This document shows, piece by piece, positions 1 to 6,760 of a DNA stretch of 11,997 nt. Source of the stretch: a bacterium UBP3_UBA6266 (GTDB lineage: Bacteria > Auribacterota > UBA6266); the NCBI GenBank assembly GCA_002440765.1, contig DJVC01000026.1, positions 5,892 to 17,888 on the forward strand. Reading direction: 5' to 3'. Each line of letters opens with the position of its first letter. Position 1 is the stretch's first letter. The translations under genes were made by a program, and so were the position numbers. Below the pieces are notes generated by a model. That model was not told where the DNA came from. It saw only the letters and a program-made list of their open reading frames with translations, and did no database searches.

Positions 1-100
1 CCCACTAAAACTTCGTAAAACTATTTTTAAAAAAATACTTGCCTTTTTTCAAAAAACATATTATTCTGTAGTGCTTTGACGTGGTTTTTGTAAGTAGTTT

Positions 101-109
101 TGTTATAAG
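101..109 (+). promoter_or_regulatory. Candidate extended -10 promoter for rpmI-rplT
   Basis: The sequence TG-t-TATAAG is an extended -10 element (5 of 6 matches to TATAAT plus the upstream TG). It would start transcription near 116, about 25 bases before rpmI. A TTGACG lies at 76-81, but 22 bases away is too far for a normal -35. A second candidate is TTGCCT (39-44) with TATTCT (62-67), 17 bases apart. Both are pattern matches only. The genes may also be read from an upstream infC-type operon outside the window. Confidence 0.35.
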
Positions 110-140
110 ACGTTGGATTTGTTGCATCGGAGGGAACCAA

Positions 141-329
141 ATGCCAAAGGTAAAATCAAAGAAATCCGCTGTTAAACGTTTTAAAAAGACAGCTAAGGGC
201 AAAATTTTGTACGCCAGGGCTAATGCCGGGCATTTAATGAGGAAAAAAGACAGCGGCAAAAGAAGAAAGCTAAGAAGGTCGGACACCTTAGTTTCAACAG
301 AGCAGAGAAAGATATCAAAGATGTTATAA
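141..329 (+). CDS. rpmI: 50S ribosomal protein L35
   Basis: This is a small, very basic protein of the large ribosomal subunit, 62 residues, a normal length for L35. It begins MPKVKSKKSAVKRFKKT and contains the family core around residues 17-45 (KTAKGKILYARANAGHLM followed by a Lys/Arg-rich run). The ATG at 141 is chosen over the in-frame ATG at 81 because it has a GGAGGG Shine-Dalgarno at 129-134, six bases upstream, and because L35 proteins normally start MPK. The next gene is rplT, 16 bases downstream, the conserved rpmI-rplT pair. infC, the usual upstream partner, is not in the window. Identification is from family resemblance and gene order and is very secure. Confidence 0.97.
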   Translation: MPKVKSKKSAVKRFKKTAKGKILYARANAGHLMRKKDSGKRRKLRRSDTLVSTEQRKISKML

Positions 330-345
330 ACCGGAGGAGATAGAA

Positions 346-702
346 ATGCCAAGAACGACAAATGCGCCAGTTACGCGAAGACGGCATAAAAAAGTTTTAA
401 AGCGCGCTAAAGGTTTTGTAGGAGGCAGAAGCAGGCTCTTCAGAACCGCAAATGAAACAGTGAAGAGAGCTCAGAGGTTCGCTTTTAGAGATAGAAAAGT
501 CAAGAAGAGGGTTTTCCGCTCGCTTTGGATAATCAGGATTAACGCGGCACTCGAGGGCGCCGGCCTCTCTTACAGCAAGTTTATATCCGGCCTCAAGAAA
601 GCGAAAGTCGAGCTCGACAGGAAAATCGTGGCCGAGATCGCGGCCAGTGACAGCAAAGCATTCAAAGAGATAGTAAAATTGGCTAAAAGTGGTTTAAAAT
701 AA
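346..702 (+). CDS. rplT: 50S ribosomal protein L20
   Basis: L20 binds 23S rRNA early in 50S assembly, and in several bacteria it represses its own operon. The product is 118 residues, the standard length. It shows the basic N-terminal extension (MPRTTNAPVTRRRHKK, then KRAKGFVGGRSRLFRTA) and the globular C-terminal half (RSLWIIRINAA near residues 59-69, GLSYSKFISGLKKA near 73-86). A strong GGAGGAGA lies at 333-340, eight bases before the ATG counting from GGAGG. It sits 16 bases after rpmI and should be co-transcribed with it. I saw no L20-binding pseudoknot or 23S rRNA mimic in the short leader at 1-140, so autoregulation cannot be claimed from this sequence. Confidence 0.98.
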   Translation: MPRTTNAPVTRRRHKKVLKRAKGFVGGRSRLFRTANETVKRAQRFAFRDRKVKKRVFRSLWIIRINAALEGAGLSYSKFISGLKKAKVELDRKIVAEIAASDSKAFKEIVKLAKSGLK

Positions 703-816
703 GTTATACAGGATGGTTTGAAAAACAATGGCTCAGGCAATTTGTTTAACGATATATACAGTGTTAAATCATCAAAAGGAGATAGTTTTTCAGTTTTTAC
801 ACCCTTGATTTAATAT

Positions 817-847
817 AACAGATTGCTGCTTAAGCTGTTGTTTTTTT
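817..847 (+). terminator. Terminator- or attenuator-like hairpin upstream of pheS
   Basis: AACAG (817-821) pairs with CTGTT (835-839). An A/G mismatch and two further pairs (TT 823-824 with AA 832-833) close a loop of seven bases. A G and seven T residues follow at 840-847. The shape is that of an intrinsic terminator, but the stem is short and AT-rich, so termination may be weak or conditional. It could end the rpmI-rplT transcript or attenuate pheST. The rest of the gap 703-874 holds one small reading frame (728-808, 26 codons), a Shine-Dalgarno-like AAAAGGAG at 774-781 with no usable start after it, and a possible -10 TATAAC at 814-819 without a good -35. Confidence 0.35.
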
Positions 848-874
848 ATATCCTTTCCTGTTTTCGGTGTGGCG

Positions 875-1894
875 ATGGATAAAAATCTTGAAGTGATAGA
901 ACAGGTATCATTAGAGGATATAAGAAAATCCGAAGATTTAAAGGATCTTGATTCGGTAAGAATCAAATATCTGGGAAAAAAAGGCCGGATTGCCGCCCTG
1001 ATGGAACTGTTTAAAAGCCTTCCTCCAAGTGAAAAGCCTCTTTTCGGAAAAAAAATAAATTCCATTAAAAATGATATTCAGTCAGCGATTGAACTGAAGA
1101 AAAAATCCCTTGAAGACAAAGAGCAAAAAAGTTCATCCTCGGGATTTCTGGATGTCACTATGCCCGGAATTGCCAGGAAAACAGGTTCTGCGCATCCGAT
1201 AACCCAGACTATAAATGAAGTCATAACTATTTTCAGGAGAATGGGTTTTTCCATAGCTGACGGGCCCGATGTTGAAACAGAATTTAATAATTTCGATGCG
1301 CTGAATACGCCTGAGAACCATCCTTCGCGGGATATACAGGATACTTTTTATCTTGAGAACGGTAATCTGCTCAGGACCCAGACTTCTCCTGTGCAGATAA
1401 GGATAATGAAAAAGGTTAAGCCTCCCGTCAGAATCATTGCTCCGGGCAGAGTTTACAGAAATGACACACCGGATGCAACACACGGACATACTTTCCACCA
1501 GATAGAAGGGCTTTATGTGGATAAAAATGTATCATTGGCGGACCTTAAGGGAGTCCTGCATAACTCCGCGAGACAGCTTCTCGGGAATGATGTGAAAATA
1601 AGGTTCAGGCCTCATTTCTTCCCGTTTACCGAGCCCAGTGTCGAATATGATTTTTCATGTGTTATGTGTAAGGGAAAGGGCTGCAAAGTGTGTAAAAATT
1701 CCGGTTGGCTTGAAATTTCCGGAGCAGGTATGGTGGACCCGAGAGTGTATAAAAATGTGGGCTATAAGCCGGATGAATATACCGGATATGCTTTCGGTAT
1801 GGGCATAGAAAGAATTGCTATGATTAAGTTTGGGATAGACGATTTAAGGCTGTTATACGAGAATGACATAAGGTTTTTAAGGAATTTGAAATGA
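875..1894 (+). CDS. pheS: Phenylalanine-tRNA ligase alpha subunit
   Basis: This is the catalytic subunit of the cytoplasmic alpha2-beta2 enzyme that charges tRNA-Phe. The product is 339 residues, the normal length. Residues 1-85 are the tRNA-binding coiled-coil arm, including a YLGKKGRI segment typical of PheS. The class II catalytic core follows, with LRTQTSPVQIR, IIAPGRVYRNDTPDATHGH, FHQIEG (motif 2 region) and AFGMGIERIAM (motif 3). Cysteines 262, 265, 270 and 273 form a CxxC-x4-CxxC insertion, as in Bacillus-type PheS and probably a zinc site. An in-frame GTG lies at 869, but the ATG at 875 gives the usual MDKNLEVIEQ-like N-terminus. Neither start has a convincing Shine-Dalgarno, which is odd for such a gene. 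The TGA stop overlaps the pheT start (ATGA). Confidence 0.95.
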   Translation: MDKNLEVIEQVSLEDIRKSEDLKDLDSVRIKYLGKKGRIAALMELFKSLPPSEKPLFGKKINSIKNDIQSAIELKKKSLEDKEQKSSSSGFLDVTMPGIARKTGSAHPITQTINEVITIFRRMGFSIADGPDVETEFNNFDALNTPENHPSRDIQDTFYLENGNLLRTQTSPVQIRIMKKVKPPVRIIAPGRVYRNDTPDATHGHTFHQIEGLYVDKNVSLADLKGVLHNSARQLLGNDVKIRFRPHFFPFTEPSVEYDFSCVMCKGKGCKVCKNSGWLEISGAGMVDPRVYKNVGYKPDEYTGYAFGMGIERIAMIKFGIDDLRLLYENDIRFLRNLK

Positions 1895-4284
1895 AATTTC
1901 CATATAGTTGGCTTAAAAGACATATAAATATCGATATGGGGGCATCGGAGCTTTCCGATATGCTTACTATGTCAGGCACAAAAGTAGAGCAAGTGTCCGA
2001 ACCGCCGGTATTAAAAGGTTTAATTGTTGCCGAACTACTTGAAGTCAGCAGGCATCCGAATGCCGATAAACTTTCCTTATGCCTGATAAATACAGGGAGC
2101 AGGGAAATTACTGTTGTATGCGGCGCAAAAAATATGAAAAAAGGGGATAAGGTTGTATTTGCTTCAGCCGGTACGGTTTTACCCGACGGAACAAAACTCA
2201 AGAAGGCGGTTATCAGAGGGGTTGAATCCGACGGTATGTTATGTTCTGAAGATGAGATTGGATTGGGCAAAGACCACTCCGGCATTATTATTCTTGAAAA
2301 TTCCGCCGAGATAGGCGCTGATGCGTCGGAGTATTTGAATGTTGACACGGTTTTTGAACTGGAAATTACACCTAACAGGCCCGATTGCCTCAGTGTTATG
2401 GGGGTCGCGAGAGAAATCGCCGCAGTTAAGAATATGGAACTTCTGAAGCAGGACTTTAATCTTGCCGAATCCGGTGAAAAAGCCTCGGATGTTTTTACAG
2501 TTATGATAGAAGACAAAAACAAGTGTCCCTTTTATTCGGCAAGAGTTATAAGGGGTGTTGGGATTGGAGAATCTCCCTCCTGGCTTAAAAACTATTTAAA
2601 AAATTCAGGCATAAGGCCTATCAACAATATAGTCGATGTTACAAATTTTATCCTTCTGGATATGGGGCATCCCCTGCATGCCTTCGATATGGATCTGCTT
2701 GAAGGGAAAACTATAGTTGTCAGGACAGCGAAGAAAAACGAAAAAATCACAACGATAGACGGAGTTGAAAGAAATCTGACTGGGAAAGTGCTTGTAATAG
2801 CCGATAAAAAAAGACCGGTTGCTTTGGCAGGTGTTATGGGCGGACAGAATTCCGAGATAAGCGCGGATACAAAGGATGTTTTGCTTGAAAGCGCGTATTT
2901 TGATCCTGCAGAGATAAGGAATACGTCTAAAAAATTTATCCTGACATCCGAGTCCTCATACAGGTTTGAACGGGGTGCCGATATCGGTATTGTAGTGAAG
3001 GCTCTTGACAGGGCCGCTGCCATGATAGTGGAACTTGCGGGGGGGACGGTTCTGAATGGGATTCTTAAAGACGGTACCCAGAAGAGAGAAAATCCGGTAA
3101 TTCCCTGCAGAGTCGAGAAGGCCAACAAATTGCTTGGAATACAGCTTTCGGCGAACGAAATATGTGATATTTTCAGAAGACTGGAAATTGAGGTGCTGAG
3201 CGAAGACAGGAACAGCATTAAAATAAAAACTCCGACATTCAGGACCGATATTACTGAAGAGACCGACCTTTTCGAAGAAATAGCCAGGATATACGGATAT
3301 GACGCTATAGATGAAAATCTGCCGGAGTCCAGAGTAGTCGTCGATGGGAATTATCTTGAAACGGATATTGTTGCGAAAATAGGGGAAAGCCTGAGAGCTT
3401 CAGGCTGTTCCGAAACGATGTCGTTCAGTTTTGTCGGCGCCAGGGATCTGGAAAATTGCGGTTTTTCAAAGGATAAATCTTTAAAGATAAAGAACCCGCA
3501 GAATGAGGAACTTATGTATTTAAGGACATCCATTCTGCCGGGCATGATGAAAACGCTCAATTATAATCTTAACAGGGATGCGAAAAATCTGAAACTGTAT
3601 GAGTTCGGGAAGATTTATTTCCCTTCTGCTGAAACTGATTCGGGTTCCAGGGAAATTTTGACATTGGGTATTGCCATAACAGGTTTCAGATATGACAGCC
3701 GATGGATTGAAGGCAGCCAGAACGTCAATTTCTTCGATATTAAAGGCATTGTTGAAAATGTTCTGGATTCTCTGAGGATAAAAAAAGCCGAATATGATTT
3801 ACATAATTCAGTTACTTTCAGAAAAGGCAATGCGGCTTTCATAAAGATCAGCGATGCGCCTGTAGCTTCTCTGGGGGAGTTAGATAAGGATTTCTGTCAT
3901 AAGTACGGGATTGAGCAAACAGTTTTTTATTGCGAGCTGGATGTTTCAGAAATAATAAAATATTACAGCCAGTTTAAAATATATATTCCTTTTTCCAGGT
4001 TCCCGGCCGTTAAAAGGGATATAGCTCTTGTTTTGGATGAAAACCTGACTTACAGTAGTGTGCTGGAAGCGGTGGCTAAGGAAGAGACAGGGTTAATCGA
4101 GAATATTGAGGTTTTTGATTTATATAAGGGAAAGCAAATACCGGGCAACAAAAAGAGTCTGGGTATTTCAGTAACTTACAGATCGGAAAATTCTACACTT
4201 ACGGATAAGGAGGTAGATGAATTACACAATAAATTGGTGAACAGGTGGGTAAAAGAGTTAAAATGCAGTATAAGGGATTTTTAA
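1891..4284 (+). CDS. pheT: Phenylalanine-tRNA ligase beta subunit
   Basis: This is the beta chain of the Phe-tRNA synthetase heterotetramer, responsible for tRNA recognition and editing of mischarged Tyr-tRNA. At 797 residues it is the full bacterial length. In order it shows an EMAP-type tRNA-binding OB fold (about 40-150), the ELEITPNRPDCLS segment (about 156-168), the B3/B4 editing domain (about 210-385, including NIVDVTNF and GHPLHAFD), the B5 domain (about 400-470), a catalytic-like core (YLRTSILPGMM near 540), and a C-terminal FDX-ACB anticodon-binding domain (about 702-797, FSRFPAVKRDIALVLD). It starts within the pheS stop by a 4-base ATGA overlap, so the subunits are translationally coupled. 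No truncation or frameshift is visible. Two long antisense frames inside it are shadows. Confidence 0.97.
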   Translation: MKFPYSWLKRHINIDMGASELSDMLTMSGTKVEQVSEPPVLKGLIVAELLEVSRHPNADKLSLCLINTGSREITVVCGAKNMKKGDKVVFASAGTVLPDGTKLKKAVIRGVESDGMLCSEDEIGLGKDHSGIIILENSAEIGADASEYLNVDTVFELEITPNRPDCLSVMGVAREIAAVKNMELLKQDFNLAESGEKASDVFTVMIEDKNKCPFYSARVIRGVGIGESPSWLKNYLKNSGIRPINNIVDVTNFILLDMGHPLHAFDMDLLEGKTIVVRTAKKNEKITTIDGVERNLTGKVLVIADKKRPVALAGVMGGQNSEISADTKDVLLESAYFDPAEIRNTSKKFILTSESSYRFERGADIGIVVKALDRAAAMIVELAGGTVLNGILKDGTQKRENPVIPCRVEKANKLLGIQLSANEICDIFRRLEIEVLSEDRNSIKIKTPTFRTDITEETDLFEEIARIYGYDAIDENLPESRVVVDGNYLETDIVAKIGESLRASGCSETMSFSFVGARDLENCGFSKDKSLKIKNPQNEELMYLRTSILPGMMKTLNYNLNRDAKNLKLYEFGKIYFPSAETDSGSREILTLGIAITGFRYDSRWIEGSQNVNFFDIKGIVENVLDSLRIKKAEYDLHNSVTFRKGNAAFIKISDAPVASLGELDKDFCHKYGIEQTVFYCELDVSEIIKYYSQFKIYIPFSRFPAVKRDIALVLDENLTYSSVLEAVAKEETGLIENIEVFDLYKGKQIPGNKKSLGISVTYRSENSTLTDKEVDELHNKLVNRWVKELKCSIRDF

Positions 4285-4310
4285 TTCTTCCACGGGTTTC
4301 CATTGTCATG

Positions 4311-4315
4311 AGGAG
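4311..4315 (+). promoter_or_regulatory. Ribosome binding site deciding the zapA TTG start
   Basis: AGGAG is six bases upstream of the TTG at 4322 but 21 bases from the first ATG (4337). The spacing favours the TTG start. Confidence 0.65.
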
Positions 4316-4321
4316 AGTAAT

Positions 4322-4600
4322 TTGAGCACAGGTAATATGGTAAAAGTTAAAATTTACGGGACAGAATATCCCATAGTAGGGGATGTTGACAGGGATCGCA
4401 TTGTTAAGGTTGCGGCGGTTGTTGACAAGAAGATGAATGAACTTGCGAAAGATAGTCCTGGTATGCCGATTGCGAAACTTGCAATTCTTTCATGCCTGAA
4501 CTTTGTTGATGAGATTATGAAGAACAGCATTAAAATTGAACAGGCTGAGCAGAAGGTTAACAGGATTATCTCTATTCTTGATTCAAAATCAGTAAAGTAA
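4322..4600 (+). CDS. zapA: Cell division protein ZapA
   Basis: ZapA binds and bundles FtsZ filaments at the division site. The 92-residue product matches the family pattern: an N-terminal beta head (VKVKIYGTEYPIVGD, residues 7-21), the helix DRDRIVKVAAVVDKKMNELA, the segment MPIAKLAILSCLNFVDEIMK, and a C-terminal coiled-coil helix used for dimerisation (IEQAEQKVNRIISILD). The TTG start is preferred because of a well-spaced AGGAG. Starting at ATG 4337 would lose only five residues and is possible. It follows pheT by 37 bases and precedes a 6S RNA. The zapA-6S RNA neighbourhood is well known from other bacteria and supports both calls. Confidence 0.9.
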   Translation: MSTGNMVKVKIYGTEYPIVGDVDRDRIVKVAAVVDKKMNELAKDSPGMPIAKLAILSCLNFVDEIMKNSIKIEQAEQKVNRIISILDSKSVK

Positions 4601-4604
4601 ACCG

Positions 4605-4633
4605 TTGCAAATAAGCTTAACTTGTGGTAAATT
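4605..4633 (+). promoter_or_regulatory. Candidate promoter of the 6S RNA
   Basis: TTGCAA (4605-4610) and TAAATT (4628-4633) are separated by 17 bases and each matches its consensus at 4 of 6 positions or better. The predicted start is near 4640, just upstream of the RNA's closing stem. Confidence 0.45.
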
Positions 4634-4640
4634 AATTACT

Positions 4641-4832
4641 GGAAGAGTAAAGAACCCTGCGTTGTTCGATCTGTAGCATATTACTCTTTGAGCCAACAAA
4701 TTGTTAATGGGAACTCGGACTTCGAAGCCGGATTGTATGTTTAAAAAGTGAACATGAAGGTTAGAGAGAGTACCCACCTATTGAGGCAATGACCAAAGAG
4801 ATGCTACGAACGGCAGATGCGGGGTTTTTTTT
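4641..4832 (+). ncRNA. ssrS: 6S RNA
   Basis: 6S RNA mimics an open promoter and sequesters the housekeeping RNA polymerase holoenzyme. The fold can be read by eye. A closing stem pairs 4651-4660 with 4819-4828 (10 pairs, including G-U). A long stem pairs GTAGCAT (4673-4679) with ATGCTAC (4801-4807) and, after a 4-base bulge, CTCTTTG (4684-4690) with CAAAGAG (4794-4800). A central bubble has 17 bases on each strand (4691-4707 and 4777-4793), with a small hairpin ATTG-agg-CAAT (4780-4790) in the 3' strand. An apical stem pairs 4708-4716 with 4768-4776 with one A/A mismatch, and contains a smaller hairpin (4737-4742 with 4750-4755). The size of about 180-190 bases is typical. The position after zapA, near rarA and fau, fits known 6S loci. 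The exact 5' end is uncertain (4640-4651). Confidence 0.88.
4819..4832 (+). terminator. 3' strand of the 6S closing stem with T-run
   Basis: GCGGGG is followed by eight T residues (4825-4832). It pairs with CCCTGC at 4655-4660, so the RNA's own closing stem would serve as the terminator stem. There is no separate local hairpin, so the efficiency of termination cannot be judged. Confidence 0.45.
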
Positions 4833-4835
4833 GTG

Positions 4836-4862
4836 TAATTCCATTATTTTGTTATGGAATTA
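4836..4862 (+). promoter_or_regulatory. Perfect hairpin enclosing the rarA start codon
   Basis: TAATTCCAT (4836-4844) is perfectly complementary to ATGGAATTA (4854-4862) across a 9-base loop. The second arm contains the ATG and the next two codons of rarA. No Shine-Dalgarno precedes the ATG. The structure would hide the start codon in the transcript. Whether it is functional is inference. Confidence 0.5.
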
Positions 4863-6173
4863 TTTGAATCTCAGAAAAAAGAAAAATTAGAGAAAGCACG
4901 TCCATTAGCGGATAGACTTAGACCGAAAAATCTCAGTGAGATAGTCGGCCAGAGCCATTTAGTATCTGAAGGAAAAGTGCTGTGGCGCGCTATCCAGTCC
5001 GATAATTTTTCCTCTATCATACTTTTTGGGCCTCCCGGCTGCGGAAAAACGGCACTCGGTTACCTGATTGCAAACCTTACACGGCGACATTATTACAGTC
5101 TTAACGCTGTAATGGCCAATGTGAATGATATCCGCAGGATCACATCCGAAGCGAAAAACAGGATAGAAAGAGAAGGGAAAAAAACCATACTTTTTGTTGA
5201 TGAAATACACAGGTTTAATAAGGTTCAGCAGGACGCCCTGCTTCCTGATGTTGAAAAGGGGATAATATCTATTGTTGGCGCAACGGTCATGAACCCGTTT
5301 TTTTCCGTGATACCTCCGCTGTTGTCGAGATCGCTTGTGTTCGAACTTAAAAAACTGGATAAACCGGATATAAACAGAATTGTTCAGAAAGCGCTTTCCG
5401 ATAAAGAAAAGGGGTTCGGCAATATTGAGGTTGATATAGAGGAAGATGCTCTTGATTTTTTATCCGGCTCTACTGACGGGGACGCGAGAAAAGCCCTTAA
5501 TGCCCTTGAGATTGCGGTTTTAACTACCGAATCCGAAAAAGGAAAGATAAAAATAACAAGGGGGATAATAGAGGATTCCCTGCAGAAAAAGCACGTTTTA
5601 TACGACAGCACCGGGGACGGACATTACGATACGGTATCGGCGTTTATAAAAAGCATGAGGGGAAGCGACCCGGATGCCGCCGTGTACTGGCTGGCAAAAT
5701 TGCTCTACTCGGGCGAAGACCCGATGTTCGTTGCCAGAAGAATAGTGATTTGCGCAAGCGAGGATATCGGAAATGCCGATCCTCTGGCTCTTGTGGTTTC
5801 CCAGTCGGCCGCGGATGCGGTTAACTTTATAGGTATGCCAGAAGCAAAAATTATTCTGGCCCAGGCCGCCATTTATGTTGCCTCGGCGCAGAAAAGCAAC
5901 GCTTCCTACATGGCTGTGTCGAATGCATGGAAAGACATTGAAGATAACGGGGAAATATTCGAAGTGCCGGCGCATTTGAAGGATTCAAGCTATAAATCCT
6001 CATCAAAACTAGGGCGCGGAAAAGGGTATAAATACCCTCATTCATTCCCGGGCCATTATGTAAAGCAGGAATATTTACCCGGGAGAAAAAATTATTATCA
6101 GCCGTCTGAAAACGGATATGAGAAAAAAATATCGGAGCGGTTAAAAAAGTGGAAAACAGAATCAAAAGACTGA
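4854..6173 (+). CDS. rarA: Replication-associated recombination protein A (AAA+ ATPase)
   Basis: RarA (MgsA; yeast Mgs1/human WRNIP1 family) is a clamp-loader-like AAA+ ATPase that acts at stalled replication forks. The 439-residue product has the family's PLADRLRPKNLSEIVGQSHL opening (about 17-36), Walker A GPPGCGKT (59-66), Walker B VDEIH (115-119), a sensor-1 region ending in N147-P148, the arginine-finger segment LLSRS (about 155-159), and the C-terminal tetramerisation region with EVPAHLKD and GYKYPHSFPGHYVKQEYLP. The GATVMNPFF sequence differs from the usual GATTENP. The start has no Shine-Dalgarno and lies in a hairpin. A later start would cut into the conserved N-terminus, so the ATG at 4854 is kept. 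Its 3' end overlaps fau by 25 bases, implying co-transcription with fau. Confidence 0.93.
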   Translation: MELFESQKKEKLEKARPLADRLRPKNLSEIVGQSHLVSEGKVLWRAIQSDNFSSIILFGPPGCGKTALGYLIANLTRRHYYSLNAVMANVNDIRRITSEAKNRIEREGKKTILFVDEIHRFNKVQQDALLPDVEKGIISIVGATVMNPFFSVIPPLLSRSLVFELKKLDKPDINRIVQKALSDKEKGFGNIEVDIEEDALDFLSGSTDGDARKALNALEIAVLTTESEKGKIKITRGIIEDSLQKKHVLYDSTGDGHYDTVSAFIKSMRGSDPDAAVYWLAKLLYSGEDPMFVARRIVICASEDIGNADPLALVVSQSAADAVNFIGMPEAKIILAQAAIYVASAQKSNASYMAVSNAWKDIEDNGEIFEVPAHLKDSSYKSSSKLGRGKGYKYPHSFPGHYVKQEYLPGRKNYYQPSENGYEKKISERLKKWKTESKD

Positions 6174-6721
6174 GGATTTGGATAACATCTTTAAAGGGCA
6201 CAATATTTGTAGACAGGGAAAATGCATCGCGGGAAATTTGCGGCAAACTGGAACAGGACAGCCATTATAAGAACGCGTCTAATGTTCTGCTGTTCAGTTC
6301 GTTGAAGGATGAAGTGAATACGGAAATGTTTGTTAAGAACGCATTGTCTTCGGGAAAAAATGTTTTTTTACCGTGCTGTGAGAAAAAAAGTGGGAATATG
6401 ATGATAGGAAAAATAGGCCCGGATGATAAGCTTTCGTTGGGCGCATATGGTATTTATGAGCCTAAAACAGAAAACTGTTCTCACAGCTGTCCTGCTGATA
6501 TCGAAGTCGTGGTTTTGCCGGGGATAGCGTTTGATTTGAAAGGGAACAGGATAGGGAGAGGGAAAGGTTATTACGACAGGTTTCTGAAAAAAATTGATAA
6601 ACGCGTTTTTAGGACAGGAGTGGCGTTTGATTTTCAGTTATTAAATGATATAGGCGGAAGAGAACATGATGAACCTGTGAATTTAATACTTACGGAGAAG
6701 AGAACCATAAGAATCGTTTAA
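6149..6721 (+). CDS. fau: 5-formyltetrahydrofolate cyclo-ligase
   Basis: The enzyme (also called YgfA, MTHFS or 5-FCL) converts 5-formyl-THF to 5,10-methenyl-THF using ATP, returning a dead-end folate to one-carbon metabolism. The 190-residue product shows LLFSSLKDEVNTE (about 47-59), the segment GAYGIYEP (98-105), VVLPGIAFDLKG (121-132) and the nucleotide/folate-binding motif GRGKGYYDRF (136-145), where many homologues have GGGYYDR. It uses a GTG start at 6149 inside the end of rarA, with GGAG at 6134-6137, eleven bases upstream. No better start exists before the conserved region. In proteobacteria fau directly follows the 6S RNA. Here rarA lies between them, which still supports the assignment. 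The extreme N-terminus is less certain than the rest. Confidence 0.9.
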   Translation: MENRIKRLRIWITSLKGTIFVDRENASREICGKLEQDSHYKNASNVLLFSSLKDEVNTEMFVKNALSSGKNVFLPCCEKKSGNMMIGKIGPDDKLSLGAYGIYEPKTENCSHSCPADIEVVVLPGIAFDLKGNRIGRGKGYYDRFLKKIDKRVFRTGVAFDFQLLNDIGGREHDEPVNLILTEKRTIRIV

Positions 6722-6748
6722 AAAATGACAAATAATAATGAAGTATAT

Positions 6749-6753
6749 GGAGG
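6749..6753 (+). promoter_or_regulatory. Ribosome binding site deciding the rny start
   Basis: GGAGG lies seven bases before the ATG at 6761. An in-frame ATG at 6725 lies upstream of this site, so the frame from 6725 is not the real N-terminus. Confidence 0.8.
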
Positions 6754-6760
6754 TGTTGTG

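Noticed and set aside
1..80. C-terminal end of infC before rpmI
   Set aside because: No frame in this stretch shows IF3-like residues. The 25-codon open stretch in frame 2 (2-79) is not recognisable.
703..874. T-box riboswitch controlling pheST
   Set aside because: No T-box antiterminator sequence (GGUGGNACCGCG-like) or specifier stem is visible, and the 172-base gap is short for a T-box leader.
1824..3218. Two long antisense open frames (232 and 208 codons) inside pheT
   Set aside because: They lie opposite a fully conserved pheT, have Ser/Leu/Ile-rich shadow composition, and resemble no family I recognise.
4641..4832. SRP (4.5S) RNA or tmRNA instead of 6S RNA
   Set aside because: The conserved SRP domain IV loop motif and tmRNA tRNA-like ends are absent, while the 6S stem-bubble-stem layout and gene context fit.
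6725..6760. Upstream in-frame ATG for rny, adding 12 residues
   Set aside because: The GGAGG site lies downstream of it and is well spaced for the ATG at 6761, which also gives the standard hydrophobic N-terminus.
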